Positions 1-9,967 of a stretch of 64,000 nt of DNA are shown piece after piece. The translations under genes and the position numbers were made by a program. This stretch comes from Paenibacillus amylolyticus (lineage in GTDB: Bacteria > Bacillota > Bacilli > Paenibacillales > Paenibacillaceae), in contig NZ_BCNV01000001.1 in NCBI RefSeq assembly GCF_001570725.1, forward strand, positions 2,480,001 through 2,544,000. Reading direction: 5' to 3'. Within the stretch, counting starts at the first letter, position 1, and every line of letters begins with the position of its first letter. The notes under the pieces were generated by a model that saw nothing but the letters and a program-made list of their open reading frames with translations, searched no databases and had not been told where the DNA came from.

Positions 1-1621
1 ATCGTTCTCCTTCGGCACTTTCAACCGTCAGGACAAGATCCTGCGTTTGTTTGACAAAGTTATGGTCCACGATTCGAGCAACTTTGATCACAGCCAATCG
101 TTCTTTGGGAGCAGCAAACAAATCAAACGATCGCGATTCCTCTTGAAGTACAGACGTTACATCTTGCATGATTTTGCCCATATTCAACGCTTCCACACCC
201 GTTCGAGGCAAAATCGCAAGCTTGGCACCTTCCCCGGAAGAGATCCGGCGCTCTTCATTCACTTTAACGGAATGGAATTGAACTTCTTCACCCACGAACT
301 GGCGAAAGGTCAGATTAGGCAACCATGGTGTGAATGCACCATAATGCTCTGTATACGAGAACTGCTGATCATCATAATATACAGCACGTACATCACTATA
401 GGTGTAGATTTCCTCATCATCGAAACAATAAAGGTAATAGGTGATTCCACGGAAACCGGATCGTGTCTCCCACGCATCAGCTCCCAGTCCATACAGGTGA
501 AGTGAAGGAACTGTATAGTATTTACTTCGAAAACTGCCAATGAGCTGACTCTGCTGAATGACAGATACCTTTTCTTCTTCAAGAACCTGGAGTGCAAGAT
601 ACAGCTTGCTTACCCGATCCAACATGGATTGCATGGAGAAACGTATATGTCTGTTGAAAAACAACTGTAGTTCCCCTTGTATCCCTCGTAAACTGCGCTC
701 TATGTCAGGCAGGTTGCCACTATGAGCTGCGATTGCCAAGGTCTCCAGTTGTGCCATATAAGACTGAGGAAGACGGGCCAGTCCCGTCTTCAACAATCCT
801 GCCAGCATAATACGACATTCCTGCACCGTCTGCATAGAGAACTTGGCTTCGTGCACTCGTCCGCTTAATGCATCCGTATCATCCAGGCCTCTTAGTACCC
901 GATATCGTAGCAAAGCTTCCAGCTTGGCCATCTTCCCAGCAGTCTGCGGCACTTTACAAAGTGCTTTTGCAAGGCTCGCTTCCTCCGTAAAAGATACCTC
1001 GATATTCTGTCTTGTCAGATGCACCGTAAGAAGCGAATCTTCAATGATCTTAATTTCTTCTGGGTATCTCAGACGGAAAACAACTTCCTCAATCATAGAA
1101 GAACTATATGACTTAATTAACACGGTAAGGTCAGACTCCGTCATCCAGCGGAAGCGAGACTCGATCTCACGTGATACCGTATGCGGAATTTCGCTTGGAG
1201 CGTCCACATTTGATACTAAGTTTGTTACTGATTCTGTTACCGATACGTTTTTTGGTGCGTCCGACGAAGCATTATTCGATATCGCTGAGTCCTTATCCAG
1301 TGCATGCTTCTCGTCTGCATTCATCGAATCCTCTGACGAATGTTCCCGTTGATCATATAGAATTGCGATCAGCACATGCTTGCAGATATGTTCTGCAGGG
1401 CAGGAGCACTCCCAATGGTCCAGCGTATTTTCAAGCGTACAGTGTGTCCCGTCACTGAGCTGACAACTCACAGATGATGCATTCCATGTGTACGTTACAC
1501 TTACACCATTGTCCAACTCTTTCAAAGACCTTTTGTACAACCCCTTGTTGGCGTACCGGATCAAATAATCCTCCGTACACAGCTTCGAAAAACTTCGGAA
1601 TTTCTCCTTGAATCCACTCAC
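1..1621 (-). CDS. SWIM zinc-finger protein (YehQ-like), 3' end beyond the window
   Basis: Partial gene: the frame stays open to the left edge (about 540 codons seen). A likely GTG start lies at 1621, a few bases after the DUF4132 stop; an ATG overlapping that stop is followed at once by TGA, so it is not the start. A SWIM motif is visible near the N-terminus, C72-x-C74-x5-C80-x-H82 (read as ECSCPAEHICKH), which in this family binds zinc and is thought to contact DNA or protein. The rest is long, mostly helical-looking and acidic in patches. It is the last gene seen in the MoxR/DUF5682/VWA/DUF4132 cassette and corresponds to E. coli YehQ by motif and context. Molecular role unknown. The exact start is uncertain; the ribosome binding site is weak, consistent with translational coupling. 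Confidence 0.8.
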   Translation of the reverse strand, partial: MSGFKEKFRSFSKLCTEDYLIRYANKGLYKRSLKELDNGVSVTYTWNASSVSCQLSDGTHCTLENTLDHWECSCPAEHICKHVLIAILYDQREHSSEDSMNADEKHALDKDSAISNNASSDAPKNVSVTESVTNLVSNVDAPSEIPHTVSREIESRFRWMTESDLTVLIKSYSSSMIEEVVFRLRYPEEIKIIEDSLLTVHLTRQNIEVSFTEEASLAKALCKVPQTAGKMAKLEALLRYRVLRGLDDTDALSGRVHEAKFSMQTVQECRIMLAGLLKTGLARLPQSYMAQLETLAIAAHSGNLPDIERSLRGIQGELQLFFNRHIRFSMQSMLDRVSKLYLALQVLEEEKVSVIQQSQLIGSFRSKYYTVPSLHLYGLGADAWETRSGFRGITYYLYCFDDEEIYTYSDVRAVYYDDQQFSYTEHYGAFTPWLPNLTFRQFVGEEVQFHSVKVNEERRISSGEGAKLAILPRTGVEALNMGKIMQDVTSVLQEESRSFDLFAAPKERLAVIKVARIVDHNFVKQTQDLVLTVESAEGER

Positions 1622-1625
1622 GTCA

Positions 1626-4600
1626 TCAACGCCCCGCTGCTCTCAGAATATCGTAGATCGTTTCACTGAACACGCGACCTGGAACGTTGCCCAGAGCAAT
1701 GGATTTATTGTCACCATAATAATAATGTTGCTTGCTACTCGGTTTGAAGAAATGTAGGGATTCCAGTGTAATGTCATCCAATCCCTCGTAATACGTGATG
1801 CTCGTACCGCTGAATTGCAATTCTGCAACAAGATCTCCGTACTCTTTATAAAATTCATGGTACCAGCCGCCGTCCTGTGCCGGTCCTTTGATCCAGCCGT
1901 ATTTCTCCAGTGCTTTAGGGAATGCCGTTGGCGAGAAATCAGACTCGGGCAGATGATCGTATTCATTCTTCGTTTTATCCTCATCTTCTGGCTGGTGAAT
2001 TTCACGATTCAATTGCTCGAATGGCTGCTTGATCTCGTAATCCTCCAACTGCGTTGTCCAACCTTCAAGGGTAGCCTGATCCAATTCCAGCGGGTGTATA
2101 AGTCCCACCTGCGCACCTGAAGGCAGATCAACCTCATCCTCATCCACGGAATTGAATGTGCCATCCTCCATATAACGGAACGTGCTGATCAGAGCGCCAT
2201 CTTCATAAGTTCCCCAGATCAGACCAACAGCAAATTTCTGCATAATTACATTTTGTACAAACAGTGCTTTCCACTCATCGGCAGACCATAGACGTTGTTT
2301 GGACAATGACTCTTCCAGACGCTGTGCCTGAATGCTAACCATGGATTTGAGATCTTTTTTCAGTTGCGTGAAACGCGCCTTGGATTGTGCCGCCAGTTCA
2401 GCATCGTCTTTCTGTGCAGGAGCAGGCAGGCTCTTCACGGATTTGCCCGTTTCTTCATTCAAGACAACGACTTGCAAGTCTCCATTCACCTTAATCAGGA
2501 ATGAGCGCTCTCCGTAACTAAGCTGCATGGTTCCTTTTTCATCAAAACCAAGTGTGGTGACCAGCCGATCCTCCAATTGTTCCGAGGTAAGTCCCATATT
2601 ATCGGCTGCAAGCTGCAACGCTTCTTCTGCTGCACCTTTCACCTGACGGTTCTTCACGCCACGTTTGATCTTGTCGATCGCCATAAGAGCAGATGGATCT
2701 TTCAAGTAAGCGAGCACTTTCACAGCATCTGCTGCAATCGCGCCGCGGCTATTTTCTGTCCATTCCTTAATTTGCGGAGCCAGGATATTTACAATCTGAA
2801 TATCGCCAAAGAGTGCTGATACATACATCACCCATTTCTCTTTTGCAGGAGCACCTTCCTGAATCCAGACCTGGAGCAGCTCACTTGCAAAACGAGCGAG
2901 CGATGCCTCACTTACGTAATCTCGTAATTCATTCAACCGTTCATTAGGACCGGATGTATGATCCAATGATTGGACCAAAGCATACTGCTTAATCCGATTA
3001 TCTAAAGGCTGATTGTCTTCAATACGTATCAGTGAAGGGAGATCTTTTAGGGACAACCAGCTCAGTCTCGACAATTTTTTGGCATCTGCCTGATCAGCGA
3101 GTGCAGCATGGGCATACTCTGGACTTAAATCTGCGGTATCCAGCAGAATTTGGATCAAGCTCTTCCACTCATCGGACTTCTCTTTCTTCAAAAGTTCACC
3201 GTACAGCTCCTTGCTGTTTTCCAGACTGCGGATCGCGGTCAAAGCCATCTCTTTAATCGACACTTTTTTCTCGGAGAGATATACGAGTGTATACAAGTCC
3301 TGATCAGGTATCCGGTTGAATTCGGCTAAGGCCACACCGTTGGCCTTTTTGGACGAATCCTGCAATCCGGCACGAATCGCTTCAGCCAGTTGTTTCTTCG
3401 TTAGCTCATCACGCTGTTCAAAGGTAATTTCCAGAATCAAAATACGCGTATCCGTTGGCAGTTTCTTGTACTGTGTCAGCGCATAGTCCAGATTCTGCTG
3501 AATGATTCGGCGGTATTCGTCATGTGGCATGGATCTGTATCTATAGTCGGTCATGCCATTGAGTGAGAGCAGACTGGTTAGCAATTTCTCATATTGCACC
3601 TCATGATCTTGCCCATAACGTTGAAGCAGTTTCTCTCCACTAAAAGCGTATGAATTGTACATGTCTGAGACAATATCCAGCGTCCAATCGGGATGGGTGA
3701 TCAGGATTGCGAATCTGCGCATTGCCTCCGACTCCAAGGGCAGGAAACTGATGCTTATCAGATTGTAAATACGCTTCTTATCCCGATTCAGGTTATTAAA
3801 CAGACCACGACTATTCGAGTCCTCCCAGTATTCCTCAAGGGTGTTTTCCCCACTTAAGTATCTAGCAATCGCAAGTCCTTGACGCCCCCCATCCAAAGGA
3901 TGCCGAAGAGCGTTAAATACCGCTTGCTCCAGTGCCCCTTCCGCATTGGGCAAGGTCAATCCCTGATCATCCATGAATTTCTGAATGCAAAGTTTGAGGA
4001 ATGGCGGTTTGATAATCTCATATGCTCGAATCGCTTGTTCAGGATGATTCGCGATCGCAGATTGTAGCATGTTCCAGGATATCGTGTACGAATTAAGCTC
4101 GTCCCGCATCATTTCAACCAACTGGTAAGGCTCATCCAGAGGCACAAGTCCAGCAAGCAGATCATTGGGACTCTTCGCTCTAGGGTCCATACTCAGCAAG
4201 TAACGGCGAACTTCGAGTGGGTAAATCTCGTGTAATTGATGTATTGTGTGAAGCAAAACATGTCCAATCTCACTGTTCGTATCAAGGAACCGTTGTTTAC
4301 CTCCACTAATGTTAATCAGGTACAGCAAGGCACTGCTCACTAGTACCATCGTTTGATGGAACACCGTGTGTGAACATTGCTCTTTTGCAGAGAAAGATGT
4401 TTTGGGATAAAGCTCGGCTATGAGCTGACTACGCTTCTCCTTGAGGAATTCATCCTTCAATTCCTGGGAGGATCCGTTATGCTTCCCTTGAATATTACCG
4501 ACCACTACAGGTTCAATCAACGTATGTAGCTCTTCCCGCAACTTATCTGGATCATTAGCCATCACATGTTGAAACAACACGGGTAACGATTGAACAGAAG

Positions 4601-5183
4601 ATTGAACCTCTGCAAGATGAGAGGCCGTGTCACTGAGTTTTGAATATAGTTGTAGCAGCATTAACGCATTGATTACATCTCGATAATCCCCCTGGGTGTC
4701 AGCCTTTTTGGAATCAAAAAGCCACTGGGCACGCTTTAATTTGCTCTTTAATTCAGCCGAAATTTCGTTCTCGCCCGCAAACTGTTTGATCTTCTCCAAC
4801 CGGCCCAACAACCCACCCATGCGATCAGCGCTTTTGCTCTTCCCGCTCAATCCGTAGGCTTCTGAATCATTTCCCATACAGACAGTAAAAGCATCCGTTC
4901 TCCATGAACTTCTTTTGGAATAATTGGATTCCAGATATATCACAATAGCCCCGGCCCGGTAAAAGATATCTCCATCGTCTTTTTTGGCGAGCTTCATAAG
5001 CAGATCAATTGTTTGATACACATAATGACTCGAATTTCCCATCATATCCGGGAATTTGTCTGTCGTTCCCAATACATAATCAATAATTTCGGAGCTTCGG
5101 TCTGTTTTTAATGAATACTCGTTGGAACAGGTCACTGCGAATTTCTCCACCAAAGTTTCTACTGCGCGGTCTGCGGTAAGCAT
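1626..5183 (-). CDS. DUF4132 domain-containing protein (YehI/MolR-like)
   Basis: About 1185 residues, cytosolic, no signal peptide or membrane segment. Long alpha-helical, repeat-like N-terminal and central parts are followed by the DUF4132 signature in roughly the last 250 residues, recognisable by the order 'LIWGTY', an acidic strand-rich stretch, 'IHPLEL' and 'YEIKQPFEQLNRE'. No N-terminal WGR domain of the kind found in E. coli YehI was seen. A frame continues 13 codons upstream, but the ATG at 5183 sits 7 bases after a GAGGAGG ribosome binding site and 19 bases after the VWA stop, so I use it. Fourth gene of the five-gene cassette. Biochemical function unknown; the neighbouring AAA+ and VWA proteins suggest it is a client, scaffold or effector of a remodelling complex. 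Confidence 0.85.
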   Translation of the reverse strand: MLTADRAVETLVEKFAVTCSNEYSLKTDRSSEIIDYVLGTTDKFPDMMGNSSHYVYQTIDLLMKLAKKDDGDIFYRAGAIVIYLESNYSKRSSWRTDAFTVCMGNDSEAYGLSGKSKSADRMGGLLGRLEKIKQFAGENEISAELKSKLKRAQWLFDSKKADTQGDYRDVINALMLLQLYSKLSDTASHLAEVQSSVQSLPVLFQHVMANDPDKLREELHTLIEPVVVGNIQGKHNGSSQELKDEFLKEKRSQLIAELYPKTSFSAKEQCSHTVFHQTMVLVSSALLYLINISGGKQRFLDTNSEIGHVLLHTIHQLHEIYPLEVRRYLLSMDPRAKSPNDLLAGLVPLDEPYQLVEMMRDELNSYTISWNMLQSAIANHPEQAIRAYEIIKPPFLKLCIQKFMDDQGLTLPNAEGALEQAVFNALRHPLDGGRQGLAIARYLSGENTLEEYWEDSNSRGLFNNLNRDKKRIYNLISISFLPLESEAMRRFAILITHPDWTLDIVSDMYNSYAFSGEKLLQRYGQDHEVQYEKLLTSLLSLNGMTDYRYRSMPHDEYRRIIQQNLDYALTQYKKLPTDTRILILEITFEQRDELTKKQLAEAIRAGLQDSSKKANGVALAEFNRIPDQDLYTLVYLSEKKVSIKEMALTAIRSLENSKELYGELLKKEKSDEWKSLIQILLDTADLSPEYAHAALADQADAKKLSRLSWLSLKDLPSLIRIEDNQPLDNRIKQYALVQSLDHTSGPNERLNELRDYVSEASLARFASELLQVWIQEGAPAKEKWVMYVSALFGDIQIVNILAPQIKEWTENSRGAIAADAVKVLAYLKDPSALMAIDKIKRGVKNRQVKGAAEEALQLAADNMGLTSEQLEDRLVTTLGFDEKGTMQLSYGERSFLIKVNGDLQVVVLNEETGKSVKSLPAPAQKDDAELAAQSKARFTQLKKDLKSMVSIQAQRLEESLSKQRLWSADEWKALFVQNVIMQKFAVGLIWGTYEDGALISTFRYMEDGTFNSVDEDEVDLPSGAQVGLIHPLELDQATLEGWTTQLEDYEIKQPFEQLNREIHQPEDEDKTKNEYDHLPESDFSPTAFPKALEKYGWIKGPAQDGGWYHEFYKEYGDLVAELQFSGTSITYYEGLDDITLESLHFFKPSSKQHYYYGDNKSIALGNVPGRVFSETIYDILRAAGR

Positions 5184-5202
5184 TACACATTCCTCCTCAA
5201 AT

Positions 5203-6426
5203 TTAAGTGATGATCTCGCCAATCCAATCTGCCAACTCGTTTGGGGTAATTGCTGCTACATGAGCGCCCATATTCGTTAACGTCTGTGCTGCATGTTTGT
5301 TATAGACCGAATCCCCGTTAAAATCGAGTGCGGTGAGAACCAGTAGCTTGCATCCTGCATCGATGATATCTTTACAGGCTTTGTACATCTGCGCAATCGG
5401 GTAACCTTCCTCCAGATCACTGACCAGAATAAAGATGGTTTTGCCCGGATTATCGATTAGCGTCTCGCCATAACGCAACGCTTTGGTAATATGTGTTCCC
5501 CCGCCGAGCTGTACATTCATGAGCACATCTACGGGGTCTTCCAGCCTGTCGCTCAGATCAACAACCTGCGTATCAAATATGAATAATTTCGTGCGAAGCG
5601 CATTCAAGCGATAGAAGATGCTCGCCATTACCGAACTGTAGATGACTGAATCCAGCATACTGCCACTTTCGTCCACACCAATGATGATGTTCCACTTGTT
5701 ATGGGGCTGTATACTCCCATCGAAATACAGACGATCAATTACAAACCTGCGCTTGTTTTTATCGTAATTCTTCAGGTTCTTGGTGATGGTTCGCTTGAAA
5801 TTCAGATTGCGCAAGGATCGTACTGAACTGGAGGTATAGCGACTGCGTTTGCCCATGATACTGGCTCGGGTCTGAGATTCCAGCTTGCTGCGCAGCTCCT
5901 CAACTACGGTTCGCACGATCTCTTTGGCGCTCTTTAACACCTCACCCTTCATCCGTCCTTTGAATTGCATAATGTTCTTAAGCAGATTCATGTTGGGTTC
6001 AAGGGATTCAAGCAACTTTTTGTCCGTTAATAATTCTGTCAGTCCATAGCGGTCAAGCGCCTGTTTCTCCAATATTTCTACTGTTGGTTTGGGAAATAGG
6101 TCCCTGACTTTGTGCAACCATTTCGGTACAGTCAGGTTAGATGCACCGCGTCCTCCCTCTTTTCGGTAACCTTGTTCTTCACCGTACTCACGGTTATACA
6201 GATAACCCAGAATCTCATCCATTTCCGTATATTGAAATTCACCCGAAGTGTATTGATCTGTATTACACAACCCTTCTTCGGCGGATTCACCGAGAATCAG
6301 ACGCCATCGATTCAAGGTTTCAGTAGAATGATGATTTCCTCGGTTGCTTCCATCCGGATTGGAAGTTTTGTCCGTTTCTCCGGTTTCTTCCGTTATCCGA
6401 TTCGCTTCATTCATATTAGCTTCCAT
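5203..6426 (-). CDS. VWA domain protein (YehP-like), MoxR partner
   Basis: 407 residues. The N-terminal ~240 residues are charged and helical with a basic stretch just before the domain; the C-terminal ~160 form a von Willebrand A domain with a complete MIDAS: DESGS near residue 250, the threonine in GGGTHI, and the aspartate in VSDLEEG. MIDAS domains bind a divalent metal and mediate regulated protein contacts; VWA proteins beside MoxR ATPases are usually adaptors for the ATPase. The ATG at 6426 has AAAGGAG 7-8 bases upstream and overlaps the DUF5682 gene by 16 bases; a second ATG at 6414 forms an ATGA overlap with that stop and could also be used. Either way translation is coupled. E. coli YehP is the apparent counterpart. 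Confidence 0.88.
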   Translation of the reverse strand: MEANMNEANRITEETGETDKTSNPDGSNRGNHHSTETLNRWRLILGESAEEGLCNTDQYTSGEFQYTEMDEILGYLYNREYGEEQGYRKEGGRGASNLTVPKWLHKVRDLFPKPTVEILEKQALDRYGLTELLTDKKLLESLEPNMNLLKNIMQFKGRMKGEVLKSAKEIVRTVVEELRSKLESQTRASIMGKRSRYTSSSVRSLRNLNFKRTITKNLKNYDKNKRRFVIDRLYFDGSIQPHNKWNIIIGVDESGSMLDSVIYSSVMASIFYRLNALRTKLFIFDTQVVDLSDRLEDPVDVLMNVQLGGGTHITKALRYGETLIDNPGKTIFILVSDLEEGYPIAQMYKACKDIIDAGCKLLVLTALDFNGDSVYNKHAAQTLTNMGAHVAAITPNELADWIGEIIT

Positions 6427-8879
6427 GCGGCAAACTCCTTTCGAAGCGCTTCATCCCATGCTTTGGATTGAATCAGCATCTGTTCATCGACCGCAGGCCT
6501 TAACATCTCTTCCGGTTCAACCTGATGCAGACTCGCCACCCGCTCAGCAATTAAGCCTGTTTCCATTGGTGTAAAATAGGTGAATGCCAACCGCAATTCC
6601 GGTACCATACTGATGAAGTCGTCGTATGGTAGCTTTTCTATCAAATAATTCAACTCGGACAACAGCTGATCTTCATATAAAAAAGCGTCACGTGCTACAG
6701 AGAATACTCCCTGTAAAAAAAGTGCCGTTTGACGGGTCTGATCCGGTGTACCATGGATATACCCACGTGCACGATCAACAATCTCTTCCCTGGGCCTGTC
6801 GCCGAGCCCTGAGGAAATAGCAACACACACACCCTCCAGCTGAGCCGGAAGCTGATGATCAGACAGAAGCTCATTCAGGTGAATTCGGAATGTCTCATCC
6901 TGAAAATGCTCCTCCGATGACTCCGCGAGCATGGCTAGTAGTTTCAATCCCTGAATAATGGCTTCATGTTCATCCGGGTTGGCTCTGGAGAGCTGTAACA
7001 GCTTGTCTACGGCATTCCTGTAAGCCTCGGATACCAGCTCAGGGAGTTGTTGCTCGTCAGATAGTCCCAGTAGCCTGCGGTGCTGATGAATTCGGTTCAA
7101 GACATGCAGACTGTTACATATGGAAAGGAAATTCCCGTCGGTTCTCAGTGCTGAGCGCACCTGTTCATAGAGTTTTATCGCTGTATCCTGAAGCCCCATG
7201 AGCAGCGCTTGAAGCATTAGTCGGGCAAGTTCACCGCTATGATGATCCGGTATTTCTTGCATTTGTTCTTCCATTTTGCGTGTAGCCGCCCCGGCAAGCG
7301 TTCCGCCATAGAGAGAGTTCTCTATCAATCTGGCTTCAATGCGGGATGAGTACATATAAACCCAGGTTTCGCGTACAAGATTCATGTCACGTTCTGCGAT
7401 CCAGTCCGGCCCGGATTGCCGTTTAGCGAATTCCGGAACCAGATACGTGATACACTGAATCAATTGACTTATCTGACGGTGCTCCGGTTTCGCATACAAA
7501 TCCAGTACTTTCTTGTGCTGTCCTGTTGTACGGATCTGCAGTTTGTACCCTGTACAACGTGCCTTGAAGTCCTCCACGATAGGAATACTGAATGAATTGG
7601 GAGCCACGCTTCCAATGACGTCTCCTGTCAATAACTGCTGCAGCTCTTGCAGAGGTTTATCGGTAGCCAAGGTAAGCTCCCCCTTCACAAAGGAAGAGAG
7701 TGCTGCATCCATCAACTCATAGACGCCGCCTTCCCTTTTCCCCCGAAGCCCGGCAAGACCCTGAATCATGCTGTACGCCTCAATCGCATCACTCGTTGAT
7801 ACATGCTCGTGACCATCCCGTAATTTGCGCATCAGCCGGGATAATAAGTCCAGAGCCGTTAGATTATACGGTGTACTCTTTTTGCGAAGCAGCTGGTTCC
7901 AGATCTGATCGTAATAATTCACATAAGGCATGCCGCTCGCATATCCATTGAGCCGATCCGCTTCAGCAAAGGTATATACCATTGGGTACATTTGTTGGTG
8001 AACCGTATCTGGATCAACCGCACTTTGTTGAGACCTACCTGGTTTACCTCGTCCATCCAAACGTTGGTCTGCAAGCTGTTTATCCATTTCTGGATGTTCC
8101 ATTTCGGATTCATGTTTCTCTGACATCAACAGTCCATACGTATGAAATCCACCCGTAATGACAAGCACACGGTCATGCTCCTCTACTGCTTGTTTAATAC
8201 GTTGTCTCATATGTGCTTCTCTTGCCAGATCACCTGAAGACTGTAATCGTTCCGTGGAATAACACATTCGGGACAGAGTGCAATAGGTGAATACATCCTG
8301 TACAAACTCCCAAGTGGATTTCTCCAGACCACCAATCTCAAATACCTTTTCCCACAATTCATCAAAACTGCGACAGTTTGTTTTTTGGCACAACCGGTTA
8401 ATGAAATCAGACCCCGCAAGCAAGGTTTCGTCCTGGATGGAGACTTCCTTCTGTTCTGACTGACCGGACTTGGATGCACGAGTGGAGAAGTGACGATAGT
8501 CCAGGTCAATAAACTTAGCCGGTATGTCCAGGCGTGCTGCTTCTTTCAAAGCGACATATTCAGGCGAATAACGAAGCATCGGATAATAGCAGGCTTCTCT
8601 CTCCAGTTCACTCTCATAGGTATAGTACAGACTGACAGGCGGTATGGTTGCCTCATCACTCAGCACCGAAATTAATGGATTACCGCTCTCTGGTCCTTCG
8701 ATCAGAATGATATCCGGCTTGTACTCCCCGATTAATCGTAACAAGTGATATGAACATACAGGGCTATGGTGTCGTATTGGATAATAGACCGCAGGATTAC
8801 TCAGGTTATATACCTGGGACTCGAACAAGGATTGTAACTGATCAACATCGGGGTCCAGTACTGCTGTTAACCGATCCAT
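6411..8879 (-). CDS. DUF5682 family protein (YehM-like)
   Basis: 822 residues. The N-terminal third carries the DUF5682 hallmark 'YPIRHHSPVCSYHL', then 'IILIEGPES', and later 'VLVITGGFHTYGL'. The pattern of an early histidine/glutamate-containing strand plus a later G-x-x-H loop is reminiscent of the TraB/ChaN/erythromycin-esterase-like fold, but this is my inference. The C-terminal half is a long helical region without obvious motifs. It overlaps the MoxR gene by 13 bases upstream and the VWA gene downstream, so all three are co-translated. Function not established in any organism that I know of; E. coli YehM is the likely counterpart. Confidence 0.85.
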   Translation of the reverse strand: MDRLTAVLDPDVDQLQSLFESQVYNLSNPAVYYPIRHHSPVCSYHLLRLIGEYKPDIILIEGPESGNPLISVLSDEATIPPVSLYYTYESELEREACYYPMLRYSPEYVALKEAARLDIPAKFIDLDYRHFSTRASKSGQSEQKEVSIQDETLLAGSDFINRLCQKTNCRSFDELWEKVFEIGGLEKSTWEFVQDVFTYCTLSRMCYSTERLQSSGDLAREAHMRQRIKQAVEEHDRVLVITGGFHTYGLLMSEKHESEMEHPEMDKQLADQRLDGRGKPGRSQQSAVDPDTVHQQMYPMVYTFAEADRLNGYASGMPYVNYYDQIWNQLLRKKSTPYNLTALDLLSRLMRKLRDGHEHVSTSDAIEAYSMIQGLAGLRGKREGGVYELMDAALSSFVKGELTLATDKPLQELQQLLTGDVIGSVAPNSFSIPIVEDFKARCTGYKLQIRTTGQHKKVLDLYAKPEHRQISQLIQCITYLVPEFAKRQSGPDWIAERDMNLVRETWVYMYSSRIEARLIENSLYGGTLAGAATRKMEEQMQEIPDHHSGELARLMLQALLMGLQDTAIKLYEQVRSALRTDGNFLSICNSLHVLNRIHQHRRLLGLSDEQQLPELVSEAYRNAVDKLLQLSRANPDEHEAIIQGLKLLAMLAESSEEHFQDETFRIHLNELLSDHQLPAQLEGVCVAISSGLGDRPREEIVDRARGYIHGTPDQTRQTALFLQGVFSVARDAFLYEDQLLSELNYLIEKLPYDDFISMVPELRLAFTYFTPMETGLIAERVASLHQVEPEEMLRPAVDEQMLIQSKAWDEALRKEFAAWKLI

Positions 8880-9967
8880 TTTCTCTCCTCATAATAGTCC
8901 TTCCACATTCCCTCTTCTCTGGAACGCTCTTTTACGACCTTGGAGAAGTAGGTTTTGAGAATGGACAGATCCTTGTCGCTTTCCTTCGCAATGGTCCCCA
9001 GCATGTTCTGCACCAACCGATCCAACGCAATAGCCTTATCTTCGTAATAATAGGAAGTCATCGCACTCTGGACATAGACAGACACCGCTTCCGCCGTGCT
9101 CATGGCTGCTTGAGGTGTGTCGAGCTTGTATCCTTCCCGTGTCATGCCGGTGCGCAGTTCCATAAATGTTGTAGCCAGCAATTCAACCACATCCGGGTTA
9201 ATTTCAATATCAATTCCACTATGTAATAACAGGCTTCGTGCCTGGGATTCAATAATTTTGGCTTCCATCTTCACGTTATGAATGGGCTTGATCGTTTCGA
9301 AATTGAACCGACGCTTCAAGGCACCGCTCATTTCGTTAACACCTTTATCCCGAATATTGGCTGTAGCAATGACATTAAATCCCGGCTGGGCAAACAGTAC
9401 ACCGCCATCCAGTTCAGGAATGCTCATGACCTTGTCACTAAGAATACTGATCAGACTATCCTGCGCTTCAGCGGGACAACGTGTAATCTCTTCAAAACGG
9501 GTTAAAATGCCTTTCTTCATTCCGTTATATAGCGGCGATGGCACAAGGGCAGCTTCCGAAGGGCCTTTATCGAGCAGCATGGCGTAATTCCATGAATACT
9601 TGATCATATCTTCCGTCGTGCCTGCTGTACCCTGAATCGTGTTCAGACTGGTTCCAGAGATCGCCGCGGTCAGCAGTTCGCTAAGCATGGTCTTGGCTGT
9701 TCCGGGTTCTCCCACAAGCATTAACCCTCGATTGCCTGCCAGAGTGACCACGGCACGTTCTATTAACACGTCATTGCCATAGAATTTACGGGTAATCGAG
9801 ATCTCTTCTCCATTTAATAACGCAGGCTTATCTCTGCCAATAATAAAATCGCGCACATAGGCAGGAGATAACAGCCAGTTTGGAGGACGTTTCCCCTGAT
9901 CTTCCTCTCGCAATGCACGTAATTCAACCTCGTATAATATCTCGGCGGGTGGTTTAAGCATCTCCAT
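8867..9967 (-). CDS. MoxR-type AAA+ ATPase (YehL-like)
   Basis: About 366 residues. AAA+ features in order: Walker A GEPGTAKT (about residues 86-93), a Walker B-equivalent strand reading ILTRFEEI, sensor-1 asparagine in VIATANIRDKG, and arginine-finger region ALKRRF. The usual Walker B Asp-Glu appears as Glu-Glu. MoxR proteins are ATP-driven chaperones that act with VWA partners. First gene of the cassette. The frame is open to a GTG at 9988, but AGAGGAG overlaps that codon; the ATG at 9967 (about 12 bases after AGGAG) or the TTG at 9973 fits better. Soluble; regulation not evident. Confidence 0.85.
   Translation of the reverse strand: MEMLKPPAEILYEVELRALREEDQGKRPPNWLLSPAYVRDFIIGRDKPALLNGEEISITRKFYGNDVLIERAVVTLAGNRGLMLVGEPGTAKTMLSELLTAAISGTSLNTIQGTAGTTEDMIKYSWNYAMLLDKGPSEAALVPSPLYNGMKKGILTRFEEITRCPAEAQDSLISILSDKVMSIPELDGGVLFAQPGFNVIATANIRDKGVNEMSGALKRRFNFETIKPIHNVKMEAKIIESQARSLLLHSGIDIEINPDVVELLATTFMELRTGMTREGYKLDTPQAAMSTAEAVSVYVQSAMTSYYYEDKAIALDRLVQNMLGTIAKESDKDLSILKTYFSKVVKERSREEGMWKDYYEERKWIG

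Noticed and set aside
1..9967. Calling the five-gene cassette a proven phage-defence system
   Set aside because: No nuclease, toxin or other defence gene is adjacent, and the E. coli counterpart sits in core chromosome; only a hypothesis of conflict function is justified.
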